A DNA stretch of 25,735 bases from JAJTFW01 sp046049215 (lineage in GTDB: Bacteria; Bacteroidota; Bacteroidia; AKYH767-A; OLB10): assembly GCA_046049215.1 (NCBI GenBank), contig JBJOER010000189.1:1-25735 (forward strand). The letters run 5' to 3'. Positions 1 through 6,897 of this stretch are shown in pieces (the stretch's first letter is position 1; every line of letters starts with the position of its first letter). The translations under genes were made by a program, and so were the position numbers. The notes below the pieces were generated by a model that saw only the letters and a list, made by a program, of their open reading frames with translations, was not told the origin of the DNA and did no database searches.

Positions 1-1242
1 ATAGTTTCCATAGATCGACTCGTAGCAGATGACCGGTGCGGATGCAATATTCCCATCCTTGAAAACAGTAGGGGTCATTTGTGTTCCCAGACTCCCTGTG
101 ATACCACCCAGGTCAATGGCAAAAGCTTCGAGGTAACCGAAAACGGCAGGGTAGGGCATTTTTTCCACTCCGGGCACCAATTTCGATTTGTAATGAAATG
201 AGGTTTGGTCGGATGGGCGGACAATCATGGCTGCATTGAAAACGTCGTAGTGTGCATCCGGTAGTCCGGGATATGGTCTTGCGGTTGAACTGACCGGACT
301 TCCTGGCGGAATGAGTTTGTAATACATCAATCCGGTCAGGAAGCTGCTTTGGGGATGCTGTTTGACGAAGTCCTTGATCCGTAAGATCTGAGGATGATCA
401 CCCATCTCGTTTTCCCAAATCCCGTCGGGCAGAGCGGTTTCGGGAAGGACCACAAGTTCCGTGCTGGGACTTATCAGGTCAGATGCCTGGCGCAGCATCC
501 GGTCGAGCTGTTCGTCACTGTTACCGCTGAACTTTTCGTTGTAGGGGTCGATGTTCGGCTGGACAATTACCACTTCGGCTAGTTCAGATGCCTTGCCTGA
601 ATTGTTTTTAAGTTTCCAGCTGATCGACAGCGGGAGTATGACCAGGAGAAGGACCAAGCCGATCAGCAGCTTTCGTTTTGAAGGGGAAAGGATGGTCAAC
701 GCCAACAGGGTGTTGATCACCCAGATCCAGACTGTCCCACCTTGTGTGCCCGTGTATTCATACCACTGCACCATGTCGGCCCAGGCTGCGAATCCGTTGC
801 CCAGGTTCAGCCAGGGCCAGCTCAGGTCCCAGTCCATGTGCAGGTGTTCGAATGCCGTCCAATACACCACCAGTGATGCATAGCCGATGCCATTTCCGTT
901 CAGCCTTCGGGTATGGTGAAAAAGCAGGAATGGGATGTACATCAGCAGTGAGTTCGCCAGGACTGCCCCAAAGACTCCGAATGCGCTGGCGTACCATACC
1001 CACCAGGTGGTGAGTACGTTGAATAGTACAAACGACAGATAGGCATAGGGGAAAAGTCTTACGCGTTTACCGGATTTTTTCTCGGCTGCTATCTGGTGTT
1101 CTAGCAGAAGAAGTGGAACCAGGGCGATGAAAAGAAATGGAGCAAATCCGGCCGAAGGCCATGCCGCCCACAACAACAAAGGCGTCAAAAACACAGCCAG
1201 CCAATTGGGCATGGTTTGCAGGTTCCACCGATCGTAAAACAT
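1..1242 (-). CDS. lnt: Apolipoprotein N-acyltransferase (3' end outside window)
   Basis: Lnt transfers an acyl chain from phospholipid to the N-terminal cysteine of diacylated lipoproteins, the last step of lipoprotein maturation, in the inner membrane. The 414 residues visible begin with several hydrophobic segments (about residues 10-225) and continue into a nitrilase-like domain. The catalytic triad is recognisable: Glu268 in VVLPETALPDG, Lys352 in HYKSKLVPG and Cys406 in APVICYES, matching the E. coli Glu-Lys-Cys triad (E267, K335, C387). The start is ATG at 1242; an in-frame TTG lies directly upstream, but no other ATG exists before the stop at 1303-1305. The gene is cut by the window edge just after the catalytic cysteine. 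It is divergent from the epimerase gene, 78 bases away. Identity is secure. Confidence 0.95.
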   Translation of the reverse strand, partial: MFYDRWNLQTMPNWLAVFLTPLLLWAAWPSAGFAPFLFIALVPLLLLEHQIAAEKKSGKRVRLFPYAYLSFVLFNVLTTWWVWYASAFGVFGAVLANSLLMYIPFLLFHHTRRLNGNGIGYASLVVYWTAFEHLHMDWDLSWPWLNLGNGFAAWADMVQWYEYTGTQGGTVWIWVINTLLALTILSPSKRKLLIGLVLLLVILPLSISWKLKNNSGKASELAEVVIVQPNIDPYNEKFSGNSDEQLDRMLRQASDLISPSTELVVLPETALPDGIWENEMGDHPQILRIKDFVKQHPQSSFLTGLMYYKLIPPGSPVSSTARPYPGLPDAHYDVFNAAMIVRPSDQTSFHYKSKLVPGVEKMPYPAVFGYLEAFAIDLGGITGSLGTQMTPTVFKDGNIASAPVICYESIYGNY

Positions 1243-1248
1243 CAAGGG

Positions 1249-1256
1249 TAAAAATA
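1249..1256 (-). promoter_or_regulatory. Weak -7-like element upstream of lnt
   Basis: On the minus strand this reads TATTTTTA, one base off the Bacteroidota -7 consensus TAnnTTTG, and ends 6 bases before the lnt ATG. An overlapping alternative, TACCCTTG at 1243-1250, is also one base off and abuts the ATG. No clear -33 element is visible. Which one is used, if either, cannot be told. Confidence 0.25.
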
Positions 1257-1303
1257 GGAGGTATTCCCTTTCGGGAAATTCACCCCTCCCTTGAGCTTTC
1301 CCC

Positions 1304-1311
1304 TACTTTTG
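1304..1311 (+). promoter_or_regulatory. -7 element TACTTTTG of the epimerase gene
   Basis: Exact match to TAnnTTTG, the -7 element read by the Bacteroidota primary sigma factor. It ends 9 bases before the ATG at 1321, so the leader should be very short. The position supports the ATG at 1321 over the in-frame TTG at 1291, which lies upstream of this element. Confidence 0.5.
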
Positions 1312-1320
1312 AGGCCGCTA

Positions 1321-2391
1321 ATGACTCCACTTTCCTTATCCGCAACGCATTTCGATCTTCGGTTCCGTGAGCCTTTCGGTATTGCGCACGGAACACGTCA
1401 ACATACAGGAACACTGTTTGTTCGTGCCGCTTTCAACGACTTAGAGGGTTTCGGTGAGGCCGCAATTCCTCCATACCTGAGATACGATGCAGTCGACCTG
1501 GCCCTACGTTTCCACGAATGGTTTCCGACTGAAATGCACGATAGCCAGTCCATTCGCGAGGTGATGGCCCGGGTTTCCGCTCCCGGAACCGCATTGCCCT
1601 CCCCGTTAAGGGCGGCAGTGGATATTGCCATGCACGACTTGTTAGGCAAGTTGACGGGAAAACCTATACGAGATTTGCTTTCTGTTCCTGTGAAAGAAGG
1701 GTTATGCTTTTATACAATCGGTTTTTGTTCAGCTCACGAGGTGGCGGAACGCGTTCAAAGGGCGCGGGATTTTAAGTTGTTCAAGGTGAAGCTGGGCGAT
1801 TCCAATGATCATGACCGGGTGGAAGCCTTGTTATCTGCTGGAGTGAAAGTGTTCTGTGCCGATGCAAACCAGGCCTGGAAGGATTCATCAAAGGCACTCG
1901 AAGAGATGCATTGGCTGAAAGACAGGGGTTGCCTTTTCGTTGAACAACCTTTGCCCGTAGATGCCCGAAAAGATTTCGAAGAATTGTACCGGAAAAGTCC
2001 ACTGTCCATCGTACTGGATGAGTCTGTCCAGGATGTCCGTGACCTGGAGGCGGTGCGTTCTGTGTGCCACGGGGTGAATGTCAAGTTGGTGAAATGTGGC
2101 GGGCAAGGACCGGCACTGGAGTTGATTCGTCAGGCCAACAGGTTCGGCCTCAAGGTGCTGATGGGTTGTATGTCGGAAGGATCATGCGGTGCCATGGCAG
2201 CAGCTCAATTCGCAGGGTGGACCGATTGGCTTGATCTGGATGGTCCCGCTTTGATCACCAACGATCCCTTCGAAGGGGTGGTTTACAAAGACGGGATGCT
2301 GCTCCCTTCCGGCCTGCCGGGTACCGGTGCTGTACTGAAAAGCGGTACTGAATGGCCTCCGGTTGAAGTTCCCGGGTCCACCTTGCTTTAA
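1321..2391 (+). CDS. Dipeptide epimerase (enolase superfamily, L-Ala-D/L-Glu type)
   Basis: Member of the mandelate racemase/muconate lactonizing branch of the enolase superfamily; relatives epimerise L-Ala-D-Glu and similar dipeptides released from peptidoglycan. Visible active-site elements in family order are K155-V-K157 on the second barrel strand, metal ligands D181 (ADANQAW), E208 (FVEQPLP) and D233 (LDES), and K255 (NVKLVK) as the opposite catalytic base. The motif D305-L-D307 matches the Asp-x-Asp that binds the dipeptide amino group in known Ala-Glu epimerases. Length (356 residues) is normal. An extended reading from TTG 1291 is possible, but it starts upstream of the -7 element. 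The exact dipeptide specificity cannot be read from sequence; the cytoplasmic muropeptide-recycling role is inferred from the family. Confidence 0.9.
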   Translation: MTPLSLSATHFDLRFREPFGIAHGTRQHTGTLFVRAAFNDLEGFGEAAIPPYLRYDAVDLALRFHEWFPTEMHDSQSIREVMARVSAPGTALPSPLRAAVDIAMHDLLGKLTGKPIRDLLSVPVKEGLCFYTIGFCSAHEVAERVQRARDFKLFKVKLGDSNDHDRVEALLSAGVKVFCADANQAWKDSSKALEEMHWLKDRGCLFVEQPLPVDARKDFEELYRKSPLSIVLDESVQDVRDLEAVRSVCHGVNVKLVKCGGQGPALELIRQANRFGLKVLMGCMSEGSCGAMAAAQFAGWTDWLDLDGPALITNDPFEGVVYKDGMLLPSGLPGTGAVLKSGTEWPPVEVPGSTLL

Positions 2392-2392
2392 T

Positions 2393-2400
2393 TACCTTTG
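2393..2400 (+). promoter_or_regulatory. -7 element TACCTTTG of the acetyltransferase gene
   Basis: Exact TAnnTTTG placed between the stop of the epimerase gene (2391) and the ATG at 2405, only 4 bases before the start codon. If used, transcription would begin at or just past the ATG region, giving a leaderless or nearly leaderless mRNA. No matching -33 TTTG at the usual distance is evident. Confidence 0.45.
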
Positions 2401-2404
2401 AATC

Positions 2405-2896
2405 ATGTTGAGAATTCGTCCTGCACTGGAAAAAGATGTGAATGTGATCACCGACATTTACAACGATGCGGTTCTGCACACCACCGCCACCTTCGATAAC
2501 GAGGAACGAACCTACCTTGAGCGTTTGGAGTGGTTCCGCAAACACGATGAAAAGTACATCGTGCTGGTGGCCGAAGTGGAGGGCGTGGTTGCCGGATGGT
2601 CGGCGTTGTCACGTTGGAGCGATCGTGCGGGCTACGACGCTCTTGGTGAAACGGCTTTGTACGTGCACAAGGACTTCAGGGGGCGGGGCATCGGAGGGCA
2701 ATTGATGGAGGTGCTTGTGTTGAGTGGAGAAAAAGCCGGTTTTCATTCCCTCGTCGCCCGAATCACCAGCGGCAATGAACCGAGTATCCACCTGCACGAG
2801 CGCATGGGTTTTCAGATCATTGGTACGTTGCGTGAGGCGGGATTCAAGTTTGGCCGGTTTCACGACGTCCATCTTCTGCAGAAAGTTTACTCTTGA
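2405..2896 (+). CDS. GNAT N-acetyltransferase, phosphinothricin/methionine-sulfoximine acetyltransferase-like
   Basis: GNAT-fold acetyltransferase of 163 residues. The N-terminus (IRPALEKDV, then IYNDAVLHTTATF) and the acetyl-CoA loop RGRGIGGQL at about residue 97 are typical of the PAT/YncA (MnaT) group, which acetylates the amino group of phosphinothricin, methionine sulfoximine or related amino acids. The C-terminal NEPSIHLHERMGF is the usual GNAT motif B. It starts 13 bases after the epimerase stop on the same strand. Actual substrate unknown; many genomic members have no role in herbicide resistance. No Shine-Dalgarno is visible before the ATG. Confidence 0.88.
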   Translation: MLRIRPALEKDVNVITDIYNDAVLHTTATFDNEERTYLERLEWFRKHDEKYIVLVAEVEGVVAGWSALSRWSDRAGYDALGETALYVHKDFRGRGIGGQLMEVLVLSGEKAGFHSLVARITSGNEPSIHLHERMGFQIIGTLREAGFKFGRFHDVHLLQKVYS

Positions 2897-2902
2897 GTGA
2901 TC

Positions 2903-2918
2903 CGGGTATCCTGACCCG
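2903..2918 (+). other. Small hairpin between acetyltransferase gene and radA
   Basis: CGGGT (2903-2907) can pair with ACCCG (2914-2918) across a 6-base loop. No run of T follows, so it is a poor intrinsic terminator. It precedes a degenerate TAAATTG (2919-2925), which ends 5 bases before the radA ATG and may be its -7 box with one base missing. Confidence 0.25.
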
Positions 2919-2930
2919 TAAATTGAATCC

Positions 2931-4313
2931 ATGGCGACAAAAGTCAAAACCGTTTACTATTGCCAGAATTGTGGTGCGAATTCACCTAAGTGGATTGGCA
3001 AGTGTCCTTCGTGCAATGAGTGGAATACCTATGCCGAAGAGATCGTTCAGCCTGCATCGAAGGAAAACCAATGGCGCACCGCCGGTTCGCGCAAGGAGGC
3101 GAAGGCTTCGAAGCCGCGTCTGATTGCGGATATCGCCCTGGAATCCAGTCCTCGCATTCCCCTTCCGGACGAAGAATTGAACCGGGTCCTGGGCGGCGGT
3201 CTCGTGCCGGGTTCGCTGATCCTGGTAGGAGGGGAGCCGGGGATCGGAAAGTCAACGCTGTTGTTGCAGCTGGCGGTTCGACTGAAAGGGAAGAAGATAC
3301 TTTATATCTCCGGTGAGGAAAGCGAACAGCAGGTGCGCATGCGTGCCGAGCGGATCGGCAAGATGCAGAGTGAATGTTACATCCTTACCGAGACGACAAC
3401 CCAGCATATCTTTCAGCAGATCGAAGCCTTGCAGCCCGAACTGGTCATCGTCGATTCAATCCAGACGCTGTATTCGAACGTATTCGAATCCGCACCCGGT
3501 ACGGTGTCCCAGATCCGCGGTTGTGCAGGAGAATTACTCCGCTTCGCCAAGGAGACCGCTACTCCGGTGCTGCTGATTGGCCATATCACCAAGGAGGGTT
3601 CTATCGCCGGACCGAAGGTGCTGGAACACATGGTGGACACTGTTCTTCAATTCGAAGGCGACCGCCATCACGTTTACCGGATCTTGCGGTCAATCAAGAA
3701 CCGATTCGGTTCCACTGCCGAACTGGGGATCTACGAGATGCAGGGTTCCGGACTGAGCGAAGTAGCCAACCCTTCCGCCTTGTTGCTTTCTCAGCGAGAT
3801 GCCAGTCTTAGCGGAACCGCCGTCGCCTGCACACTCGAAGGTGTTCGTCCATTCCTCATCGAAACCCAGGCCTTGGTTTCTTCCGCAGTTTATGGGACAC
3901 CTCAGCGCACCACTACCGGTTACGACCTCCGTCGTTTGCACATGATTCTCGCAGTGCTGGAAAAGCGCTGCGGATTCCGCTTGGGTGCCAAGGACGTCTT
4001 TCTGAATATCGCAGGAGGTATCCGCGTGGAGGATCCCGCCATCGACCTGGCCATCATTTGCGCCATTCTCTCTTCTGCGGAAGACATCGCCATCGATCCT
4101 TCCATCTGCTTCGCAGGTGAAGTGGGTCTGACCGGAGAAATACGACCGGTCAACCGGGTTGAAGCCCGGATCAACGAAGCTGCACGACTCGGATTCAAGA
4201 AGATATTTGTGTCCCGCTACAATTCGGCTGCCGATAAGTCCGCGACAAAGGCGGCCATTGAAGTCGTTCCCGTAGGCAAGGTCGAAGAGGTCTTCGGTCT
4301 CCTTTTCGGTTGA
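2931..4313 (+). CDS. radA: DNA repair protein RadA (Sms)
   Basis: RadA is a RecA-related, DnaB-like ATPase that promotes branch migration of recombination intermediates. All family landmarks are visible: the N-terminal C4 zinc finger (C11, C14, C25, C28), the Walker A motif GEPGIGKS (residues 101-108, Lys107), the RadA-specific KNRFG motif at 256-260, and a C-terminal Lon-protease-like domain from about residue 280. Length 460 is normal. Start ATG 2931 gives the canonical N-terminus just before the zinc finger. It follows the acetyltransferase gene by 34 bases. Confidence 0.97.
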   Translation: MATKVKTVYYCQNCGANSPKWIGKCPSCNEWNTYAEEIVQPASKENQWRTAGSRKEAKASKPRLIADIALESSPRIPLPDEELNRVLGGGLVPGSLILVGGEPGIGKSTLLLQLAVRLKGKKILYISGEESEQQVRMRAERIGKMQSECYILTETTTQHIFQQIEALQPELVIVDSIQTLYSNVFESAPGTVSQIRGCAGELLRFAKETATPVLLIGHITKEGSIAGPKVLEHMVDTVLQFEGDRHHVYRILRSIKNRFGSTAELGIYEMQGSGLSEVANPSALLLSQRDASLSGTAVACTLEGVRPFLIETQALVSSAVYGTPQRTTTGYDLRRLHMILAVLEKRCGFRLGAKDVFLNIAGGIRVEDPAIDLAIICAILSSAEDIAIDPSICFAGEVGLTGEIRPVNRVEARINEAARLGFKKIFVSRYNSAADKSATKAAIEVVPVGKVEEVFGLLFG

Positions 4314-4314
4314 T

Positions 4315-4329
4315 GGTGCGGCCTGCACC
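4315..4329 (+). other. Hairpin after radA
   Basis: GGTGC (4315-4319) pairs with GCACC (4325-4329) with a 5-base loop, immediately after the radA stop codon. It lacks a T-tract, so termination is doubtful; it may only trim the 3' end. Confidence 0.25.
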
Positions 4330-4343
4330 GGTTCTCGATTGCC

Positions 4344-4351
4344 TACCTTTG
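4344..4351 (+). promoter_or_regulatory. -7 element TACCTTTG of rlmN
   Basis: Exact TAnnTTTG ending 7 bases before the rlmN ATG (4359). It would drive the rlmN-MOSC pair with a very short leader. No convincing -33 element was found. Confidence 0.5.
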
Positions 4352-4358
4352 CATTACG

Positions 4359-5405
4359 ATGTCTGAATTGCGCAATATCCGTCATCTCACCTCCGATGAA
4401 TTGAAGTCGTACTTCGTCGAGCGGGGCGAAAAGCCCTACCGTGCGAAGCAGGTGGAGGAGTGGCTATGGAAGAAGGCGGCCCGCAGCTTTGAAGAGATGA
4501 CCAATCTTTCCAAGGAGACCCGTAATCTATTGGAGTCCGGGTTTCGCATGGACCCGATCGTTATCGAGAAAAAGCAGGTCAGCAATGACCGCACCATCAA
4601 GAATGCATTCCGTTTGCACGACGGTCCCATCATCGAAGGTGTATTGATCCCGACCGATACGCGCATGACCGCCTGCGTCAGCTCGCAGGTGGGTTGCAGT
4701 CTTACCTGTGCATTCTGTGCCACCGGGAAACTCGATCGCCTGAGAAACCTTCACTACGACGAGATCTTCGACCAGGTGGCCATCATCCGGGAGCAGGCCG
4801 AGCAGCACTACAACATCCCCCTCTCTAACGTGGTGTATATGGGAATGGGAGAGCCTCTGCTCAATTATGCGAATGTGCTGCGGAGCATCGAACTGATCAC
4901 ATCCCCTCAGGGATTGAACATGGCGCCGCGGCGCATTACGGTCAGCACGGCCGGTATTGCCAAGATGATCAAAAAGCTGGGCGATGATCAGGTGAAGTTC
5001 AACCTGGCCTTGTCACTCCATGCGGCCAACGACACCAAGCGCAACCGCATCATGCCCATCAACGAAAGCAATAATCTGGATGTGTTGGAAGATGCCCTCA
5101 ATTATTTCTATGATAAGACCGGCACGCGAGTGACGCTGGAATACATCGTTTTCAAGAACTTCAACGATTCCCGGGAAGACGCCCGCGAACTGGCTGCATT
5201 TGCGAAAAGGGTAGTGAGTAAGATCAACCTGATCGAATACAATCCGATCGATGGAGGCGAATTTGAACGCACCTCCGACGATCGTGTAAACGCCTTCATG
5301 AACGAACTTTGGCTCCACGGCCTCGTTGTCAACCTCCGTCGAAGCCGGGGAAAAGACATCGATGCCGCCTGTGGTCAGTTGGCCAATAAATCGGTTAAGG
5401 ACTGA
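4359..5405 (+). CDS. rlmN: 23S rRNA (adenine2503-C2)-methyltransferase RlmN
   Basis: Radical SAM enzyme that methylates C2 of A2503 in 23S rRNA (and A37 of some tRNAs in characterised members). The cluster motif C-x3-C-x2-C is C113, C117, C120 in VGCSLTCAFCATG. Both extra cysteines needed for the mechanism are present: C106 (seven residues before the first cluster Cys, as in E. coli C118/C125) and C338 in DAACGQL, the methyl-carrying/resolving pair. Other family segments are MGMGEPLLNY and LALSLHAAND. Length 348 is normal. The stop codon overlaps the next start by one base (TGATG), so translation of the MOSC gene is probably coupled. Confidence 0.97.
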   Translation: MSELRNIRHLTSDELKSYFVERGEKPYRAKQVEEWLWKKAARSFEEMTNLSKETRNLLESGFRMDPIVIEKKQVSNDRTIKNAFRLHDGPIIEGVLIPTDTRMTACVSSQVGCSLTCAFCATGKLDRLRNLHYDEIFDQVAIIREQAEQHYNIPLSNVVYMGMGEPLLNYANVLRSIELITSPQGLNMAPRRITVSTAGIAKMIKKLGDDQVKFNLALSLHAANDTKRNRIMPINESNNLDVLEDALNYFYDKTGTRVTLEYIVFKNFNDSREDARELAAFAKRVVSKINLIEYNPIDGGEFERTSDDRVNAFMNELWLHGLVVNLRRSRGKDIDAACGQLANKSVKD

Positions 5406-6214
5406 TGCAGCACGGACGCCGTCCGAATTCCGAATTACCGGTTGTAGGTGATTTGTGGATCTATCCTGTAAAATCGCTGGATGGAATTCAGGTTGATTCG
5501 GTCGGTTTCGCCGCTTCGGGAAGCCTGTTGAACGATCGTCGTTTCTGTTTGATGGATGCTCATGGGCGTCTGGTCAACGGCAAGCGAGCACCCGAGATCC
5601 ATCGTATACGCAGCCGATTCCATCTCGACAGGATGCAAGTTGTACTTTGGACTGCCTCACATCCGGAAGAAAAAACATTCGACCTGGTTCCCGAAAATCG
5701 TGAGCTGGAGGAGTACCTGGGTGAGCAGTTGTCACGAAAAGTGTACTTCAGGGAGGATACGTTCTCCGGATTTCTTGATGATTCACAAACGGCCTCGATC
5801 ACATTGGTGTCACAGGCCAGTCTCGATCGGGTTTCACAATGGTTCGGCTGGCAGGATTCCAACCAGGCTTTGCGACGGTTTCGTCCCAATATCGTAGTGG
5901 TCGGACCAGCTGCATTTGCCGAAGATGAACTTGTGTTGCAACCGGGTTCGGGTTCTGAGTTTTTCCTTGGCGAAGTGATGTTCAAAGCTCAGCGACCTTG
6001 TGCCCGCTGCATCGTCCCTCCAAGGGATCCGGAAACGGGTGAGGCGATCCGGCTTTTTGAGCGTGAATTTGTCCGGAACCGCACCATGGAATATCCCGGT
6101 TCACTGATCGGGAACGCTTACGGTCACGCCTATATGCTTTCAGTCTGTTGTACGCCTTGCGAAGGCTTCGCGGGAAAAATGGTGCGGAAAGTAGACTTGT
6201 TCCGATCGTTTTGA
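5405..6214 (+). CDS. MOSC domain protein (YcbX/mARC-like)
   Basis: Contains an N-terminal MOSC_N beta-barrel region (about residues 12-110, starting LWIYPVKSLDGI) and a C-terminal MOSC domain (about 125-260) with RPNIVV and the segment PCARCIVPPRDPETG. MOSC proteins bind molybdenum cofactor through a conserved cysteine; C199 or C202 in CARC is the candidate here. Characterised relatives (E. coli YcbX, mARC) reduce N-hydroxylated compounds, often with a separate electron donor; no ferredoxin domain is fused here. The start overlaps the rlmN stop by one base. The functional link to rlmN is only co-transcription. It is convergent with ribE, 8 bases apart. Confidence 0.9.
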   Translation: MQHGRRPNSELPVVGDLWIYPVKSLDGIQVDSVGFAASGSLLNDRRFCLMDAHGRLVNGKRAPEIHRIRSRFHLDRMQVVLWTASHPEEKTFDLVPENRELEEYLGEQLSRKVYFREDTFSGFLDDSQTASITLVSQASLDRVSQWFGWQDSNQALRRFRPNIVVVGPAAFAEDELVLQPGSGSEFFLGEVMFKAQRPCARCIVPPRDPETGEAIRLFEREFVRNRTMEYPGSLIGNAYGHAYMLSVCCTPCEGFAGKMVRKVDLFRSF

Positions 6215-6222
6215 TTCCGGGA

Positions 6223-6816
6223 TCAGGACTGGCGCTGGCTCATCCAGGCATGGACATATTTCCCGATGATATCGAACTCGAGGTTGACCGTCGAGCCGGG
6301 TTTGAGGTCATGGAAGTTTGTGTGCTCCCACGTGTATGGGATGATGGCCACGGAAAATGAACCCGAAGAGGAGTTTACCACCGTCAGACTGATGCCGTTC
6401 ACACAGATGGAGCCTTTGGGCACAGTGATGTGGTCGATGGAGGGATCGTAGCGGAAATGAAAAAGCCAGCTGCCATTTTCTTCAACGACCGATTCACAGG
6501 TGGCCGTCGTATCGACATGGCCTTGTACGATGTGACCGTCCAGCCGACCGTTCATGGTCATGCACCGCTCCAGATTGACGCGATTGCCGGCTATCCATTG
6601 CCCAAGTCTGGTTTTTCGCAAGGTCTCGGCGATGGCAGTAACTGAATAGGTATCGTCATGGATATCAGTCACAGTCAGGCAGACCCCGTCATGGGCCACA
6701 CTTTGGTCGACTTTGAGTTCGTGGGTGAAAGAGGCCTTGATCCGGAAGGTCTTGTTGCTTCCTTCTTCGCTCACAGACAGGATGGTTCCCATCGTTTCAA
6801 TGATACCGGTGAACAT
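6223..6816 (-). CDS. ribE: Riboflavin synthase (alpha subunit)
   Basis: Catalyses dismutation of two 6,7-dimethyl-8-ribityllumazine molecules to riboflavin. The hallmark N-terminus MFTGIIE is present, and two tandem lumazine-binding repeats can be seen: the first (about 1-90) with GVCLTVTD, the second (about 97-190) with NGISLTV. The inter-repeat segment GRLDGHIVQGHVD (90-102) is conserved. Length 197 is normal. It stands alone among riboflavin genes here. Its product feeds flavin cofactors, including the FAD needed by the photolyase encoded about 3 kb away, though no co-regulation is evident. It is divergent from the S9 peptidase gene, with 81 bases between start codons. Confidence 0.97.
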   Translation of the reverse strand: MFTGIIETMGTILSVSEEGSNKTFRIKASFTHELKVDQSVAHDGVCLTVTDIHDDTYSVTAIAETLRKTRLGQWIAGNRVNLERCMTMNGRLDGHIVQGHVDTTATCESVVEENGSWLFHFRYDPSIDHITVPKGSICVNGISLTVVNSSSGSFSVAIIPYTWEHTNFHDLKPGSTVNLEFDIIGKYVHAWMSQRQS

Positions 6817-6820
6817 GCAT

Positions 6821-6828
6821 CAAAGGTA
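6821..6828 (-). promoter_or_regulatory. -7 element TACCTTTG of ribE
   Basis: On the minus strand TACCTTTG ends 4 bases before the ribE ATG (6816), the same spacing as at the acetyltransferase gene. The four bases between are ATGC, so an out-of-frame ATG precedes the true start. This predicts a leaderless or near-leaderless transcript. Confidence 0.5.
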
Positions 6829-6871
6829 GGGAAAGCGTAAAAGGTCGGGTCTTTCTTTCGGTCCATCCGGT

Positions 6872-6879
6872 TATTTTTA
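6872..6879 (+). promoter_or_regulatory. -7-like element TATTTTTA before the S9 peptidase gene
   Basis: One base off TAnnTTTG (final A instead of G), ending 18 bases before the ATG at 6898. It has the same form as the weak element upstream of lnt. Confidence 0.3.
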
Positions 6880-6897
6880 CCACCTCAACACTCAACC

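Noticed and set aside
551..1013. Plus-strand open frames at the left end
   Set aside because: They are antisense to lnt, which has its catalytic Glu, Lys and Cys in the minus-strand frame.
1291..1320. Extended N-terminus of the epimerase from TTG 1291
   Set aside because: The extension runs across the TAnnTTTG element and adds residues not expected before the conserved first strand.
2405..2896. Herbicide or antibiotic resistance gene (phosphinothricin acetyltransferase)
   Set aside because: The family is broad and mostly handles natural amino acid analogues; sequence alone does not support a resistance function.
3690..4385. 231-codon open frame on the minus strand
   Set aside because: It lies wholly over radA and the rlmN start, and its translation resembles no family I know; radA on the plus strand has full motif support.
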